A stretch of 64,000 nt of DNA from an uncultured Amaricoccus sp. Lineage in GTDB: Bacteria > Pseudomonadota > Alphaproteobacteria > Rhodobacterales > Rhodobacteraceae. Shown here one piece after another: positions 16,175-27,712 of the stretch. The DNA is taken from contig NZ_CALAGI010000156.1 of the NCBI RefSeq assembly GCF_937891315.1, positions 37,952 to 101,951 of the forward strand. The letters are read 5' to 3'. A program made the position numbers and the translations under genes. The notes below the pieces were generated by a model, which saw only the letters and a list, made by a program, of their open reading frames with translations, was not told where the DNA came from and made no database searches. Numbering within the stretch: the first letter of the stretch is position 1; each line of letters opens with the position of its first letter.

Positions 16175-19100
16175 CTATTCCGCCGCTTGTCCCGCCCGTT
16201 CCGACAGCATCCGCGTCAGCAGCGCGCGCAGTGCCCCGGGTCGCACCGGTTTGCGCAGGAGCCGATAACCCGCCGCCTCGGTTGCCTCGCGCAGATCGGC
16301 GGCGCGGTCCGCGGTAATCAGCGCCGCCGGCGTGTCCGCCCCGAAGCGGGCGCGCAGGATCGCGAGCGCCTCGAGCCCGGTGCGCCCGTGATCAAGGTGA
16401 TAGTCGCTGAGGATCACATCCGGCGCGCGCCCGCCGAGCCTTGCCAGCCCTTCCTTGGCGGTCGCGCCGCAGACGACCTCGCAGGACCAGCCGGCGAGCA
16501 ACTCGCTCATCGCCCCGGCGATGGTCGCGTCGTTTTCGATGAAGAGCACCAGAGCCCCGTCGAAGGCGCCGTCGAACCGTCGCGCCCGGTCGACCGGCGC
16601 GCGCGGCGCCACCGGCCGCGCCGCCAGCGGCACCGATACTGAAAAGCAGCTGCCCCGGCTCGGCCGCGAGCGCACTGCCACCTCGTGACCGAGCAACCCC
16701 GCCAACCGCTCGACGATGGCGAGCCCGAGTCCGAGCCCCTGTCCCCGGTCGCTCGTCGCGGTGTCAAGTCTCTGGAATTCAAGGAATATCTCGTGGATCT
16801 TGTCCTCCGGGATGCCAGGCCCGCTGTCCCAGACCTCGATGATCAGCCGCCCGGCCCGGCGCCGGCAGCCGATCAGCACCCGCCCGTCGCGGGTATAGCG
16901 CACCGCGTTGCCGAGGAAATTCTGCAGGATTCGCCGCAGCATCGCCGGATCGCTGCGCACCGAGGCCGATGAGGCGACGCTGCGAAAGCCGAGCCCGTGC
17001 TGACCGGCCAGCGCCGAGAATTCCTCGCCGAGCGGCCGCAGCAGGTCGGAGACGCGGAAATCGGCGATCTCGGGCGTGGTCACGCCGCCGTCGAGTTTCG
17101 AGACTTCGAGGAGCTCGCCCAGCAGATGCCCGACCGAGCGCAGCGACGCGTCGATCTGGGCGATGGCCGGGTCGCTGACCCGTTCGGCCAGCGCCGAAAG
17201 GAAGAGATGCGCGGCCTGCAGCGGCTGAAGCAGGTCGTGGCCGGCGGCGGCGAGAAACCGGGTCTTGCCGCGGTTCGCCTGTTCCGCCTCGGCCTTGGCA
17301 TCGGACAGCGCATGGGTGCGCTCGGCGATGCGCTGCTCAAGTGACTCGTTCGCCTCGCGCAGTTCGGAGGCGGCCCGGTAGCGGTCGCTGACATCGGTAT
17401 AGACCGCGACGAATCCGCCGCTCGGCAGCGGATTGGTGGCGACCTCGAGCATGGTTCCGTCCGGCCGGCCCCGCTCGAAGACGTCCGGCTGACCGCGATG
17501 GGTCGGATCGATCTGGCGCGACAGCAGCGACTCGAACTCGCCCTCCGGCCCGTATTCCTGCCGAGCCTCGTTGAAGCGGACGATCTCGTCGAGCCGGGTA
17601 CCGACCCGCATCATGTCCGGCGGCAGATCGATGAGCTCCAGGAACCGGCGATTCCAGAGGGCCACGCGCATATCTTCGTCGAAGGCGCAAATCCCCTGCC
17701 GCACGTTCTGCAAGGTGTCGCGCAGCAGCTCGTGCCGGCTCAGGATCGCGCGCGATGCTTCGTCGAGCAGGCCGCGCGCGTCGGATTTCGAGAAGCGTCG
17801 GTCCGACGACAGGCTCGCCACCACCACTCGCGCCGAGGCCGAGCCGATCGCCCCGGCCAGCAGCCGCTCGGTTATCCGCGCCGCCTCGGGGTCCGACCGG
17901 GCGAGCAGCAGGTCCTCGACGCCGGCCAGCGGCCCGTGCCGGGCCAGCGCCAGCGCGTTGAACGTCTCGTCCGCCCGGACGCGGCCGACGAAGCGCGTGG
18001 CGAGTTCGTGGAGATCGGCGAGCGAGGCGGCCCGGCCGGTTCCCTCGCGCTCGGCCCGGGCCGGCAGCGCGGCCACGAACCGCTCCGCCTGCAGCCGCTC
18101 CTCGCGCCCCGGCCGCGTCAGCAGCGAAACGAGGAAAAACAGAACCATGTTCGGCCCAAGGCTCCAGAGCATGCCGCTCAGCTGCGGATCGAGCCGCCAG
18201 CCGCCGAAGGCGCGCGGGTTCAGCGCGGCGATGCCGAGCGGGCCGTCGATCGCCCAGGACGCCGGCAGCCAGCCGGCGGCGATGAAGGCCGGTACCGCCA
18301 CGGCGCAGGTCCAGCCAAGAAAGCCCGCGCCGATGCCGGCGAAGGCGCCGGCGAGCGTCGCCCCCCGCCAGAACATGCCACCGAGCAACGCTGGCGCGAA
18401 CTGCGCCACCGCGGCGAAGGACATCAACCCGATCTGCGCCAGCGGAAAGGCCGGGCCAATCGCGAGGTAGCAGAGATAGGCGAGCGCGATGATCCCGACC
18501 ACCGCGAGGCGCCGGGCGAGCAGCACGACGGCGGCGGGATTGGCCTCCCACCGCCGCCGCGCGGCCGGGAACACGGCCAGCGACGGAATGATGACATCGT
18601 TGCAGAGCATGGTGCCGAGCGCCAGCGTCGAGACGATGATCATCCCGGTCGCCGCCGAGAGCCCGCCGATGAAGGCGATGAGCGCGAGCCAGGGCAGGTC
18701 CATGGCGAGCGGGATGGCGACCAGAAAACTGTCCGGCTGGGTCTCGCCGCCGGGAAACAGCAGCAGCCCGACGATCGCCACCGGCATGACGAACAGATTG
18801 ATCGCGACAAGATAGGCCGGAAATGCCCAGGCGGCGACGCGCACATCGTCGAGATGCACATTCTCCACCACGGCGACGTGAAACTGGCGCGGCAGGCAGA
18901 GGAAGGCGAGCGCCGAGAGCAGGCAGGTGCCCCACCAGACCGGATCACTCGCGTCGAGGGCGATGACCGGCGCGATCCGCGGATCAGCCAGCGCCGTGGT
19001 GATCTCTCCCGGCCCGCCGAGCGCGAGGAAGGCTATCACGCCACCCACCAGCACCGCGGCGACCAGTTTCACCACCGATTCCGTGGCGATGGCGAGCATC

Positions 19101-19654
19101 AGGCCGGAATGATGCTCGTTGGCATTCACGCTGCGCACGCCGAAGAGCACGGCGAAGGCGGCCATCGCCACCGCGGCGAGCAGCGTGGTGCCTCCCGGCA
19201 GCCCGCCGCCGCCCGACCCGGTCAGGGCCTCGAAACTGATGGTGATCGCCTTCAGCTGCAGCGCGAAATAGGGCATCAGCCCGACCATCGCCGTCAGGGT
19301 GACGAGCGCGGCGAGCGACCGGCTCTTGCCGTAGCGGGCGGAGATGAAATCGGCGATCGAGGCCACGTTCTCGGCGCGCGCCACCCGCGCCATGCGCTGG
19401 ATGAGCCGCCAGCCGAGACCCATGACCAGGATCGGCCCGACATAGATGGCGAAATAGTCGAAGCCGTCGGCGCTGGCCGCGCCCACGGCGCCATAGAGCG
19501 TCCAGGAACTGCAATAGACCGCGATGCTGAGCGCGTAGGTGGCAGGCGCCCGCGCCGGCGCGGCGGCCTTGGCCCGTCGGTCGCCGATCCAGGCGATGGC
19601 AAAGAGCGCCACCAGATAGGCGAGCGACAACGCCAGCACGGCCCAGTCTCGCAT
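16175..19654 (-). CDS. hybrid sensor histidine kinase fused to a sodium/solute symporter domain, CrbS-like
   Basis: About 1159 residues from ATG 19654, preceded by GGGGGAGGG; an upstream in-frame start at 19741 lacks such a site. Residues 1-520 form an SSF (SLC5) domain of about 13 helices (WIGDRRAK, CSSWTLYGAVG). A PAS domain (LQNVRQGICAFDEDMRVALWN) and a coiled coil follow. The dimerisation His is H806 in AAAGHDLLQPLQ; then come the N box FLGNAVRYT and G boxes DSGPGIPED and GQGLGLGLAIV. A C-terminal receiver has phospho-Asp D1084 (ILSDYHLD); its first acidic pair is replaced by END. The symporter half is thought to sense or move a small carboxylate such as acetate. Confidence 0.9.
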   Translation of the reverse strand: MRDWAVLALSLAYLVALFAIAWIGDRRAKAAAPARAPATYALSIAVYCSSWTLYGAVGAASADGFDYFAIYVGPILVMGLGWRLIQRMARVARAENVASIADFISARYGKSRSLAALVTLTAMVGLMPYFALQLKAITISFEALTGSGGGGLPGGTTLLAAVAMAAFAVLFGVRSVNANEHHSGLMLAIATESVVKLVAAVLVGGVIAFLALGGPGEITTALADPRIAPVIALDASDPVWWGTCLLSALAFLCLPRQFHVAVVENVHLDDVRVAAWAFPAYLVAINLFVMPVAIVGLLLFPGGETQPDSFLVAIPLAMDLPWLALIAFIGGLSAATGMIIVSTLALGTMLCNDVIIPSLAVFPAARRRWEANPAAVVLLARRLAVVGIIALAYLCYLAIGPAFPLAQIGLMSFAAVAQFAPALLGGMFWRGATLAGAFAGIGAGFLGWTCAVAVPAFIAAGWLPASWAIDGPLGIAALNPRAFGGWRLDPQLSGMLWSLGPNMVLFFLVSLLTRPGREERLQAERFVAALPARAEREGTGRAASLADLHELATRFVGRVRADETFNALALARHGPLAGVEDLLLARSDPEAARITERLLAGAIGSASARVVVASLSSDRRFSKSDARGLLDEASRAILSRHELLRDTLQNVRQGICAFDEDMRVALWNRRFLELIDLPPDMMRVGTRLDEIVRFNEARQEYGPEGEFESLLSRQIDPTHRGQPDVFERGRPDGTMLEVATNPLPSGGFVAVYTDVSDRYRAASELREANESLEQRIAERTHALSDAKAEAEQANRGKTRFLAAAGHDLLQPLQAAHLFLSALAERVSDPAIAQIDASLRSVGHLLGELLEVSKLDGGVTTPEIADFRVSDLLRPLGEEFSALAGQHGLGFRSVASSASVRSDPAMLRRILQNFLGNAVRYTRDGRVLIGCRRRAGRLIIEVWDSGPGIPEDKIHEIFLEFQRLDTATSDRGQGLGLGLAIVERLAGLLGHEVAVRSRPSRGSCFSVSVPLAARPVAPRAPVDRARRFDGAFDGALVLFIENDATIAGAMSELLAGWSCEVVCGATAKEGLARLGGRAPDVILSDYHLDHGRTGLEALAILRARFGADTPAALITADRAADLREATEAAGYRLLRKPVRPGALRALLTRMLSERAGQAAE

Positions 19655-19780
19655 CCGCCCTCCCCCGACGCCGATTTCCGCGCTTTTTCTTGCCTCCGAT
19701 CCTGCGCGGCCAACCCGCCCCTGTCCAGCGCAACGCGACAAAATCCGCGCCTCACGCCGCGGGGCCGCTCGCGGGAGCCG

Positions 19781-20959
19781 TCAGAAGCTGTAGCCAACCC
19801 TGAGGCCCGCGCCCCAGACCGAGCCGTCGTTGAAGTCGGTGGCCAGCAGGTTGGTGGTGTCGCCGAGCCGGCCATAGGTGACGCCGCCGGTGAGATTGAC
19901 CTTGCCGCGGTCGTAGCTGAGCGCCGCCGTGGCGAGCGTTCGGCCGTCATACGGCCCGAGGGTGGTCATCACGCCGCCGACGTCGGGCTCGTAGGTGACC
20001 GAGAGCGAGCCGGCCAGGGTCTCGGTGAACTGGTGCCCCATGCCGAGCGAATAGGTCCACCAGTCGTCGGCATATTCCACCAGCGGTCGCGGAGCGCCGG
20101 TGATCGCCTGGGTCAGCGCGGCGTAGACCGGCGGCTCGATCGCGAATTCCGACCAGTCGACCCAGCGGATCGAGCCGAAGATCAGCGTGCCCGGCGCCAC
20201 GCCGGTCTGGAAATCGAGGCTGACCGATTGCGGCGTATCGACGTCCGTCTGGGTGTTCTGGGTATCGGTCGTCCCGCCCGCCGTCGTGGATTCGGCGGTG
20301 TCGAGTTCGTAGCTGATCCTGGAAAAGTAGGTGAGTGCGACGCGCAGCGCGACATCGGGCCGTTCGTAGGCCGCGCCGGCGAGAAAGCCGAAGCCCCATT
20401 TGGCGTCCGCGTCGACATCGTAGCCCTGGAAGAGCGGGATGCCGGCCGAGGCCTTCAGCCGCTGGCCGCGCACCCCGCCGAAGAGCTTGACGTCCGGCCG
20501 GACGTCATAGGCCAGCACCGCGCTGATCTGGTAGGTGGCAAGGTCGGCGTAGCTGCCCTGATAGCTGAAGCCGGCCGGCGGCACGCCACCGGGGAAGCTG
20601 CCGGCGCCATAGTCGGTATTGGCCGCGAGCGGCTGATCGAGCAGGATCGCATAGGACAATCGGTCGTTGATATCGGCCTTCCAGGCGCCGCTGACCTGCC
20701 AGCTCGACTCGAAGATGTCGCCGGTATTGCCGGGATAGGTGAGCGGGATGCCGATGGCGGCCAGGTTCGCGCCGTCGCCGCTTTGCGACGGGTCGGTATA
20801 GGTGACGCCGAGTTCGGCGTAGCTGCCCTCCTGATAGAGCAGGCGGATGGTGTTCGGCACCACCTGTTCCAGCGCCGCGCCTTGCGCCAGGCCGGCGACG
20901 AGGCAGAGCACCGACGTCGTTCCGAAAAGCGGGGCAAAAGCGCGCGCGCGATCGGCCAT
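19781..20959 (-). CDS. outer-membrane long-chain fatty acid channel, FadL/OmpP1 family
   Basis: 392 residues from ATG 20959, preceded by GGGGAGAGGACAG. The signal peptide ends near VAGLAQGAA. The mature part is a beta-barrel with alternating aromatic strands and ends in the terminal Phe (VGYSF) recognised by the BAM machinery. The N-terminal plug region (NTIRLLYQEGSYAELGVTY) and the strand pattern with DVKLFGGVRGQRLKASAGIP match FadL-type proteins of Rhodobacterales. It should admit hydrophobic compounds such as fatty acids. Just downstream of the start of crbS-like kinase but in its own unit; both being carbon-use genes may be coincidence. Confidence 0.82.
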   Translation of the reverse strand: MADRARAFAPLFGTTSVLCLVAGLAQGAALEQVVPNTIRLLYQEGSYAELGVTYTDPSQSGDGANLAAIGIPLTYPGNTGDIFESSWQVSGAWKADINDRLSYAILLDQPLAANTDYGAGSFPGGVPPAGFSYQGSYADLATYQISAVLAYDVRPDVKLFGGVRGQRLKASAGIPLFQGYDVDADAKWGFGFLAGAAYERPDVALRVALTYFSRISYELDTAESTTAGGTTDTQNTQTDVDTPQSVSLDFQTGVAPGTLIFGSIRWVDWSEFAIEPPVYAALTQAITGAPRPLVEYADDWWTYSLGMGHQFTETLAGSLSVTYEPDVGGVMTTLGPYDGRTLATAALSYDRGKVNLTGGVTYGRLGDTTNLLATDFNDGSVWGAGLRVGYSF

Positions 20960-21130
20960 GGTCTGTCCTCTCCCCAAAGTCATTGCTGTCGCAATCCTAT
21001 TGCGATCAAGCATTGGCATTGGGGGACATGCGTCAAGCGCGACGCCGCGCCACGCGAGCATGGCGATCAGAACGCCGCGCACCCGTGGCAGGAATGCCGC
21101 GGGTGCGCGCGGGTCCGGTCGCGCCGGAGA

Positions 21131-21676
21131 CTATTTCTTCGGAGCCTTCATCGCGTCCAGCGAGGCGCGCAGGATGGTCTCGGCCTCGGCCTTGTCGCCC
21201 CAGCCGATGACCTTCACCCATTTGCCTTCCTCGAGATCCTTGTAGTGTTCGAAGAAATGCTTGATTCGGTCGCGGGTCTTCTGCGGTACGTCGGTCAGTT
21301 CCTTGATATGCGCCTGGAACGGATCGACCTTGGCCAGCGGCACGGCGATCAGCTTGTCGTCCATGCCGCCGTCGTCTTCCATCTTGAGCACGCCGACCGG
21401 GCGGCATTTGATGACGACGCCGGGCTGCAGCGGAAAGTCGCAGACCACCAGAACGTCGGTCGGATCGCCGTCGGCATGCAGCGTGTTCGGCACGAAGCCG
21501 TAGTTGCAGGGATAGAACATCGGCGTATTGACCACGCGATCGACGAAGACCGCGCCCGACGCCTTGTCGAGCTCGTATTTCACCGGCGCGCCGCCGGCCG
21601 CGCCGCCGGGGATCTCGATGACGACGTTGATGTCCTCGGGCGGGTTCTTTCCCGCGGGGATCTTGTCGATATTCAT
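21131..21676 (-). CDS. ppa: inorganic pyrophosphatase
   Basis: A 181-residue family I soluble pyrophosphatase that hydrolyses PPi and so drives biosynthetic reactions forward. The signature D-G-D-P-x-D is present as DGDPTDVLV, along with YELDKASG (substrate Lys/Glu), FYPCNYGFVPNT and KVIGWGDKAEAE. A GAGGAGA ribosome-binding site lies just upstream of ATG 21676. Length is typical for the bacterial enzyme. Confidence 0.96.
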   Translation of the reverse strand: MNIDKIPAGKNPPEDINVVIEIPGGAAGGAPVKYELDKASGAVFVDRVVNTPMFYPCNYGFVPNTLHADGDPTDVLVVCDFPLQPGVVIKCRPVGVLKMEDDGGMDDKLIAVPLAKVDPFQAHIKELTDVPQKTRDRIKHFFEHYKDLEEGKWVKVIGWGDKAEAETILRASLDAMKAPKK

Positions 21677-21953
21677 GGGCGTCTCCTCGTCGTTGCGTCG
21701 TCGAAACCTTGCGCTCGCCTAGCACGGCGGCGGGCCTGGCAAAAGGGGTCAGGTCGCAGCAGGGGCATACCGTGACGCTGATCGCGGATTGACGGGATCG
21801 GGCCCGATGATGACCGGCGCGCCGACGGGTAGCGGACGGGAGCTTTCGCTCAGGGTGCGAGCAACGCGGCCTTTCGCCGGTCTCCGCGAGCCGCCCGGCT
21901 GGCGGTACTGCCCGGTGCGAGCTATCCTCCGATCCTGACCAAAGGGGGAGTGG

Positions 21954-22448
21954 ATGCGGAGACCTTGTTTTTTCGCCGCCGCCGGACTGCTGCTCGGGGC
22001 GGGTTCGGCCTCGGCGGACGCGTGCCAGACGGTGCTCGATGCCTATACCGCGCTGTCGAAGGCGCCGGCCTATCGGCAGACCATGTCCACGCCGGGCGAG
22101 GCGCCCATGGAGCTCGTCACGGTGGGCGACACGCTTTACATGAAGGAGGGAACGGGCTGGACCAAGCTGCCGCTGCGACCCGGCATGCGCGAGCAGATGA
22201 TGGCGTCGATCGTGCCCGATGCCTCGGCCCTCAAGGACTGCTCGGAGCTCGGGAGCGAGACGCTGGGCGGGATCGGAACCACGATCTACAGCTACCAGCC
22301 GCCGCCGATGGACGGGGTCCCGGACACCGGGCCGCAGAAGGTGTGGATCGGCGAGGACGGTCTGCCGAGGCGGATGACAGTGGAGCAGGACGGTGGGACG
22401 CTCGAGGTTGTCATGTCGTTCGACGGGGTGACGGCGCCGATCCCTTGA
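21954..22448 (+). CDS. exported protein of unknown function
   Basis: A 164-residue protein with a clear signal peptide (MRRPCFFAAAGLLLGAGSASADA, cleavage about residue 22) and ribosome-binding site GGGGGAG before ATG 21954. The mature part (YTALSKAPAYRQTM, MKEGTGWTKLPLRPGM, KVWIGEDGLPRRMTVEQDG) has the rhythm of LolA/LppX-like half-barrel proteins: an alternating strand pattern with 'W...LP' and 'WI..DGLP..M'. Two Cys in the mature part (ACQTV, DCSEL) could form a disulfide. I cannot assign a function. Transcribed alone, convergent with katG. Confidence 0.75.
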   Translation: MRRPCFFAAAGLLLGAGSASADACQTVLDAYTALSKAPAYRQTMSTPGEAPMELVTVGDTLYMKEGTGWTKLPLRPGMREQMMASIVPDASALKDCSELGSETLGGIGTTIYSYQPPPMDGVPDTGPQKVWIGEDGLPRRMTVEQDGGTLEVVMSFDGVTAPIP

Positions 22449-22515
22449 TCGCGCGCCGGGAACGGCGGCGGATCGCAGGGAGGCCGCCTGATGCCAGGCG
22501 GCCTCCCCGAGTCGC

Positions 22516-24717
<2,202 letters not shown>

Positions 24718-24860
24718 GTCCCCACTCCGTCCAATCGTCGGTTGCATTCCTCGACCCGGACGCGCGCCGCGCCGGGATACCCTGCGACGGTCACGACCCC
24801 GCGGCCGTCGCGTCCAACCTTAGGCCTGCCACGCGCACCGCGACCGGCGCGGTGGCCATG

Positions 24861-24890
24861 ACGGGTGATCTTTCGACGGGTGATCTCTCG
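24861..24890. repeat. 15-bp tandem direct repeat in the katG-oxyR intergenic region
   Basis: ACGGGTGATCTTTCG (24861-24875) is followed immediately by ACGGGTGATCTCTCG (24876-24890), one mismatch in 15; a third, degenerate unit (GGCATCGATCTTTCC) follows. It lies midway between the two divergent start codons, where regulatory sites are expected. Confidence 0.75.
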
Positions 24891-24996
24891 GGCATCGATC
24901 TTTCCCTTGGCGGTTGGCTTGGTACGAGCATCGGGATAATCCCAAGCTGGCATAAGGGGAAGTTGTATTTCCTTCTGGAAACCATAGGATTGGATT

Positions 24997-25965
24997 ATGG
25001 ACGTAACCCTGCGACAGCTCCGGTATCTGATCTCGCTGGCCGAGGAGGGCAATTTCGGCCGGGCGGCGGCGGCGGTGAATGTCAGCCAGCCGGCGCTCTC
25101 CGTCCAGATCCGCGAGCTGGAGACCACGCTCGGCACCCAGCTCTTCGAGCGGCGGGCGCGCGAGGTGGTGGTCACGCCCGCCGGACGGGACATCCTGTGG
25201 CACGCGCGGCGGGTGATGGACGAGATTCGCGAGCTGCAGCAGGCCGCCCGCTGGCAGCGCGGCCTCGGCGGCCGCTTGCGGCTCGGCATCATTCCGACGG
25301 TCGCGCCCTATCTGCTGCCGGCGGCGCTGCCGCTCCTGCGCGGTCGCGACCTTGGTCTCGACCTCGGTGTGCGCGAGGGCCGGACCCAGGCGCTGATCGA
25401 GGAACTGCGCGAGGGGGCGCTCGACGCGGTGGTCGTCGCACTGCCGGTCGAGGCGCCCGATCTGGTCGAGGCGCCGTTGTTCGAGGACCGCTTCCTGCTC
25501 GCGGGATCGGAGCGGCAGATCGCCGGTCTCGGGCCGGGGCTTCGGCCCGACGAGATGCGACCCGACCGCCTGCTCCTGCTCGAGGACGGCCATTGCCTGA
25601 CCGATCAGGCGCTGGCCGCCTGCGCGCTCGGGCGCGACACGGCGCGGCTCGATCTGCGCGCCTCGAGTCTCTCGACGCTCTGCCGGCTGGTGGAGGAGGG
25701 GTTCGGTCTGACCTTCGTGCCGGAACTCGCGCTGCGCGTCGAGCGGTCGGCGGCCCCCGGCCTGTCGCTGGTCCGCTTCGACGCGCCGGAGCCGCGGAGG
25801 GTGATCGGCGTCGCCCGGCGGCGGTTGTCGGTGGACGACGGCTGGTTCACCGAGCTCGCCTCGGTTCTGGCCCAGGCGGGGCGGGAGGAGATCCGCCACG
25901 CCGAGGCGGCGATTCCGCCGCCGCCGCGCGAGATCGCCGCGGACAAGGCGGTTTCGCTCCGCTAG
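24997..25965 (+). CDS. oxyR: hydrogen-peroxide sensing LysR-type regulator OxyR
   Basis: A 322-residue LysR-family regulator. The N-terminal winged helix (LRQLRYLISLAEEGNFGRAAAAVNVSQPALSVQIRELE) is typical. The redox Cys pair is present and correctly spaced: LLLLEDGHCLTDQALAAC corresponds to C199 and C208 of E. coli OxyR. Conserved effector-domain segments SSLSTLCRLVEEGFGLTFVPELA follow. Oxidation forms the disulfide and turns on catalase genes, here katG, which is divergent and 279 bp away. Its ATG is at 24997. The Pro-rich C-terminal tail is dispensable-looking. Confidence 0.95.
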   Translation: MDVTLRQLRYLISLAEEGNFGRAAAAVNVSQPALSVQIRELETTLGTQLFERRAREVVVTPAGRDILWHARRVMDEIRELQQAARWQRGLGGRLRLGIIPTVAPYLLPAALPLLRGRDLGLDLGVREGRTQALIEELREGALDAVVVALPVEAPDLVEAPLFEDRFLLAGSERQIAGLGPGLRPDEMRPDRLLLLEDGHCLTDQALAACALGRDTARLDLRASSLSTLCRLVEEGFGLTFVPELALRVERSAAPGLSLVRFDAPEPRRVIGVARRRLSVDDGWFTELASVLAQAGREEIRHAEAAIPPPPREIAADKAVSLR

Positions 25966-26014
25966 AGATTGCTTCTACTGGGCGCGGGGCCGAACGGGGC
26001 CGCGGGAGGGAACA

Positions 26015-26971
26015 ATGGCGGACCGAGACCTCAGCGATCGCGCGCAGCGCCATCCGGAGAAGGCGCACCGACCCGACACGCCGATCCTGCGCAAGCCGGA
26101 CTGGATCCGCGTCAAGGCGCCGACCTCCGAAGGCTATCGCAAGACGCGCGAGATCATGCGCGAGAACCGGCTCGTCACGGTCTGCGAGGAGGCCGGCTGT
26201 CCGAACGTCGGCGAATGCTGGAGCCAGGGCCACGCGACCATGATGATCATGGGCGACATCTGCACGCGGGGCTGCACCTTCTGCAACATCGCGACCGGCC
26301 GTCCGAACGCGCTCGACGTGTTCGAGCCGGCGCGCGTCGCCGTGGCCGTCGAGAAGCTCGGGTTGAACCATGTCGTCATCACCTCGGTCGACCGGGACGA
26401 TCTCGAGGATGGCGGGGCCGAGCATATCGCCCAGACGATCCGCGCGGTGCGGCGCAAGAACCCCGAGACCACGATCGAGGTGCTGACTCCGGACTTCCTG
26501 AAATGCCCGCCCTCGGCGCTGGATGTGGTGGTGGCGGCGCGGCCGGACGTGTTCAACCACAATCTCGAAACCGTGCCCGGCCTCTATCCCGAGGTTCGTC
26601 CGGGCGCGCGTTACTTCCATTCGCTGCGCCTCCTGCAACGGGTGAAGGAACTCGATCCGACGCTGTTCACGAAATCCGGGATCATGGTCGGGCTCGGCGA
26701 GGATCGGCAGGCGGTGACACAGGTGATGGACGACATGCGGGCCGCGGATGTCGATTTCCTGACGATCGGCCAGTATCTGCAGCCGACGCCGAAGCATCAC
26801 GCGGTCCGCCGCTTCGTGACGCCCGACGAATTCGCCGCCTACGAGAAAGCGGCCTTCGGCAAGGGCTTCCTCATGGTTTCGGCGACACCGCTGACCCGGT
26901 CCAGCTACCACGCCGGCAGCGATTTCGCGCGGTTGCGCGAGGCGCGTCTGGTCAAACTGGGGCGGATCTGA
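26015..26971 (+). CDS. lipA: lipoyl synthase
   Basis: A 318-residue radical-SAM enzyme that inserts two sulfurs into protein-bound octanoyl groups. Both [4Fe-4S] clusters are visible: the auxiliary cluster CEEAGCPNVGECWS and the radical-SAM CTRGCTFCN (CxxxCxxC). The C-terminal Ser ligand region is present (SSYHAGSDF). GGGAGGGAAC precedes ATG 26015. The 49-bp gap after oxyR may allow co-transcription. lipB is not in the window. Confidence 0.97.
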   Translation: MADRDLSDRAQRHPEKAHRPDTPILRKPDWIRVKAPTSEGYRKTREIMRENRLVTVCEEAGCPNVGECWSQGHATMMIMGDICTRGCTFCNIATGRPNALDVFEPARVAVAVEKLGLNHVVITSVDRDDLEDGGAEHIAQTIRAVRRKNPETTIEVLTPDFLKCPPSALDVVVAARPDVFNHNLETVPGLYPEVRPGARYFHSLRLLQRVKELDPTLFTKSGIMVGLGEDRQAVTQVMDDMRAADVDFLTIGQYLQPTPKHHAVRRFVTPDEFAAYEKAAFGKGFLMVSATPLTRSSYHAGSDFARLREARLVKLGRI

Positions 26972-27034
26972 AAAGCCGGACCCGCGGAGCGCGCGCCCGG
27001 CTCGGTCCGGTTGCTCGGGACGACGCGTGTCCGC

Positions 27035-27712
27035 TCAGTAGGCGCCCCTGCCGCTCAGCATGGCGATCGGCGTGCGCGCCAGGATCAGCGCGTCGCGCCG
27101 CAGGCTGAGATTCCGGACATATTCGACATCCAGCGCGACACGCTCGCCATAACCGATGTCGTTGCGGCCACTGACCTGCCACGGGCCGGTCAGGCCGGGG
27201 CGGGCGGCGAGATACCAGCGCAGGTTCACATCATAGTGGGCAAGCTCGGAATGGATCACCGGCCGCGGGCCGACAAGGCTCATGTCGCCGCGCATCACAT
27301 TGAAGATCTGGGGTAATTCATCGAGGCTGTAGCGACGTAGCAGGCGGCCGACCCGACCGAGCACGCGGGGATCGTCGCGCAGCTTGCCGGTCTCGGCCCA
27401 TTCGGCGCGCGCATCGGGGCAGGATTCGAGCAGGTCGCGCAGCATCGCGTCCGCGTCGAGGACCATGGTGCGGAACTTCAGGCAGTCGAACGGCTGGCCG
27501 TTGCGCCCGACGCGGCGGTGGCGAAACAGAACCGCGCCTCCGGTCCGGCGCCAGACCAGCGCGGCGAAGACGAGGAGCGCCGGCCAGAGGGTCAGCAGCA
27601 TCAGGGAAGCGACGAATATATCCAGACTGCGCTTCACTGCGAGACGGAGGCTGGCCAGCGGGGAGCGAAAGAGTTCGCCCGGAACAAAAGTATTCGCCGC
27701 TTCCATTCTCAT
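27035..27712 (-). CDS. undecaprenyl-phosphate sugar phosphotransferase, ExoY-like
   Basis: A 225-residue bacterial sugar transferase of ExoY size. It has one N-terminal membrane helix (LDIFVASLMLLTLWPALLVF) preceded by the positively charged KRS, the KFRTM motif, the SLDELPQIFNVMRGDMSLVGPRP catalytic region and ARPGLTGPWQVSGRN. Such enzymes load the first sugar, often galactose or glucose, onto the lipid carrier to start an exopolysaccharide repeat unit. ATG 27712 follows GGGAGAG. No other polysaccharide genes are in the window, so it is an isolated initiator. The upstream DNA is markedly AT-rich. Confidence 0.9.
   Translation of the reverse strand: MRMEAANTFVPGELFRSPLASLRLAVKRSLDIFVASLMLLTLWPALLVFAALVWRRTGGAVLFRHRRVGRNGQPFDCLKFRTMVLDADAMLRDLLESCPDARAEWAETGKLRDDPRVLGRVGRLLRRYSLDELPQIFNVMRGDMSLVGPRPVIHSELAHYDVNLRWYLAARPGLTGPWQVSGRNDIGYGERVALDVEYVRNLSLRRDALILARTPIAMLSGRGAY

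Noticed and set aside
17498..21775. Plus-strand open frame of 1425 codons
   Set aside because: Antisense to the kinase, FadL and ppa genes. Composition (Arg, Gly, His, Asp rich) is typical of antisense frames in GC-rich DNA.
24718..24996. OxyR operator (ATAG-N7-CTAT repeats)
   Set aside because: Fragments such as CATAG occur near 24984 but the spacing does not match the consensus.
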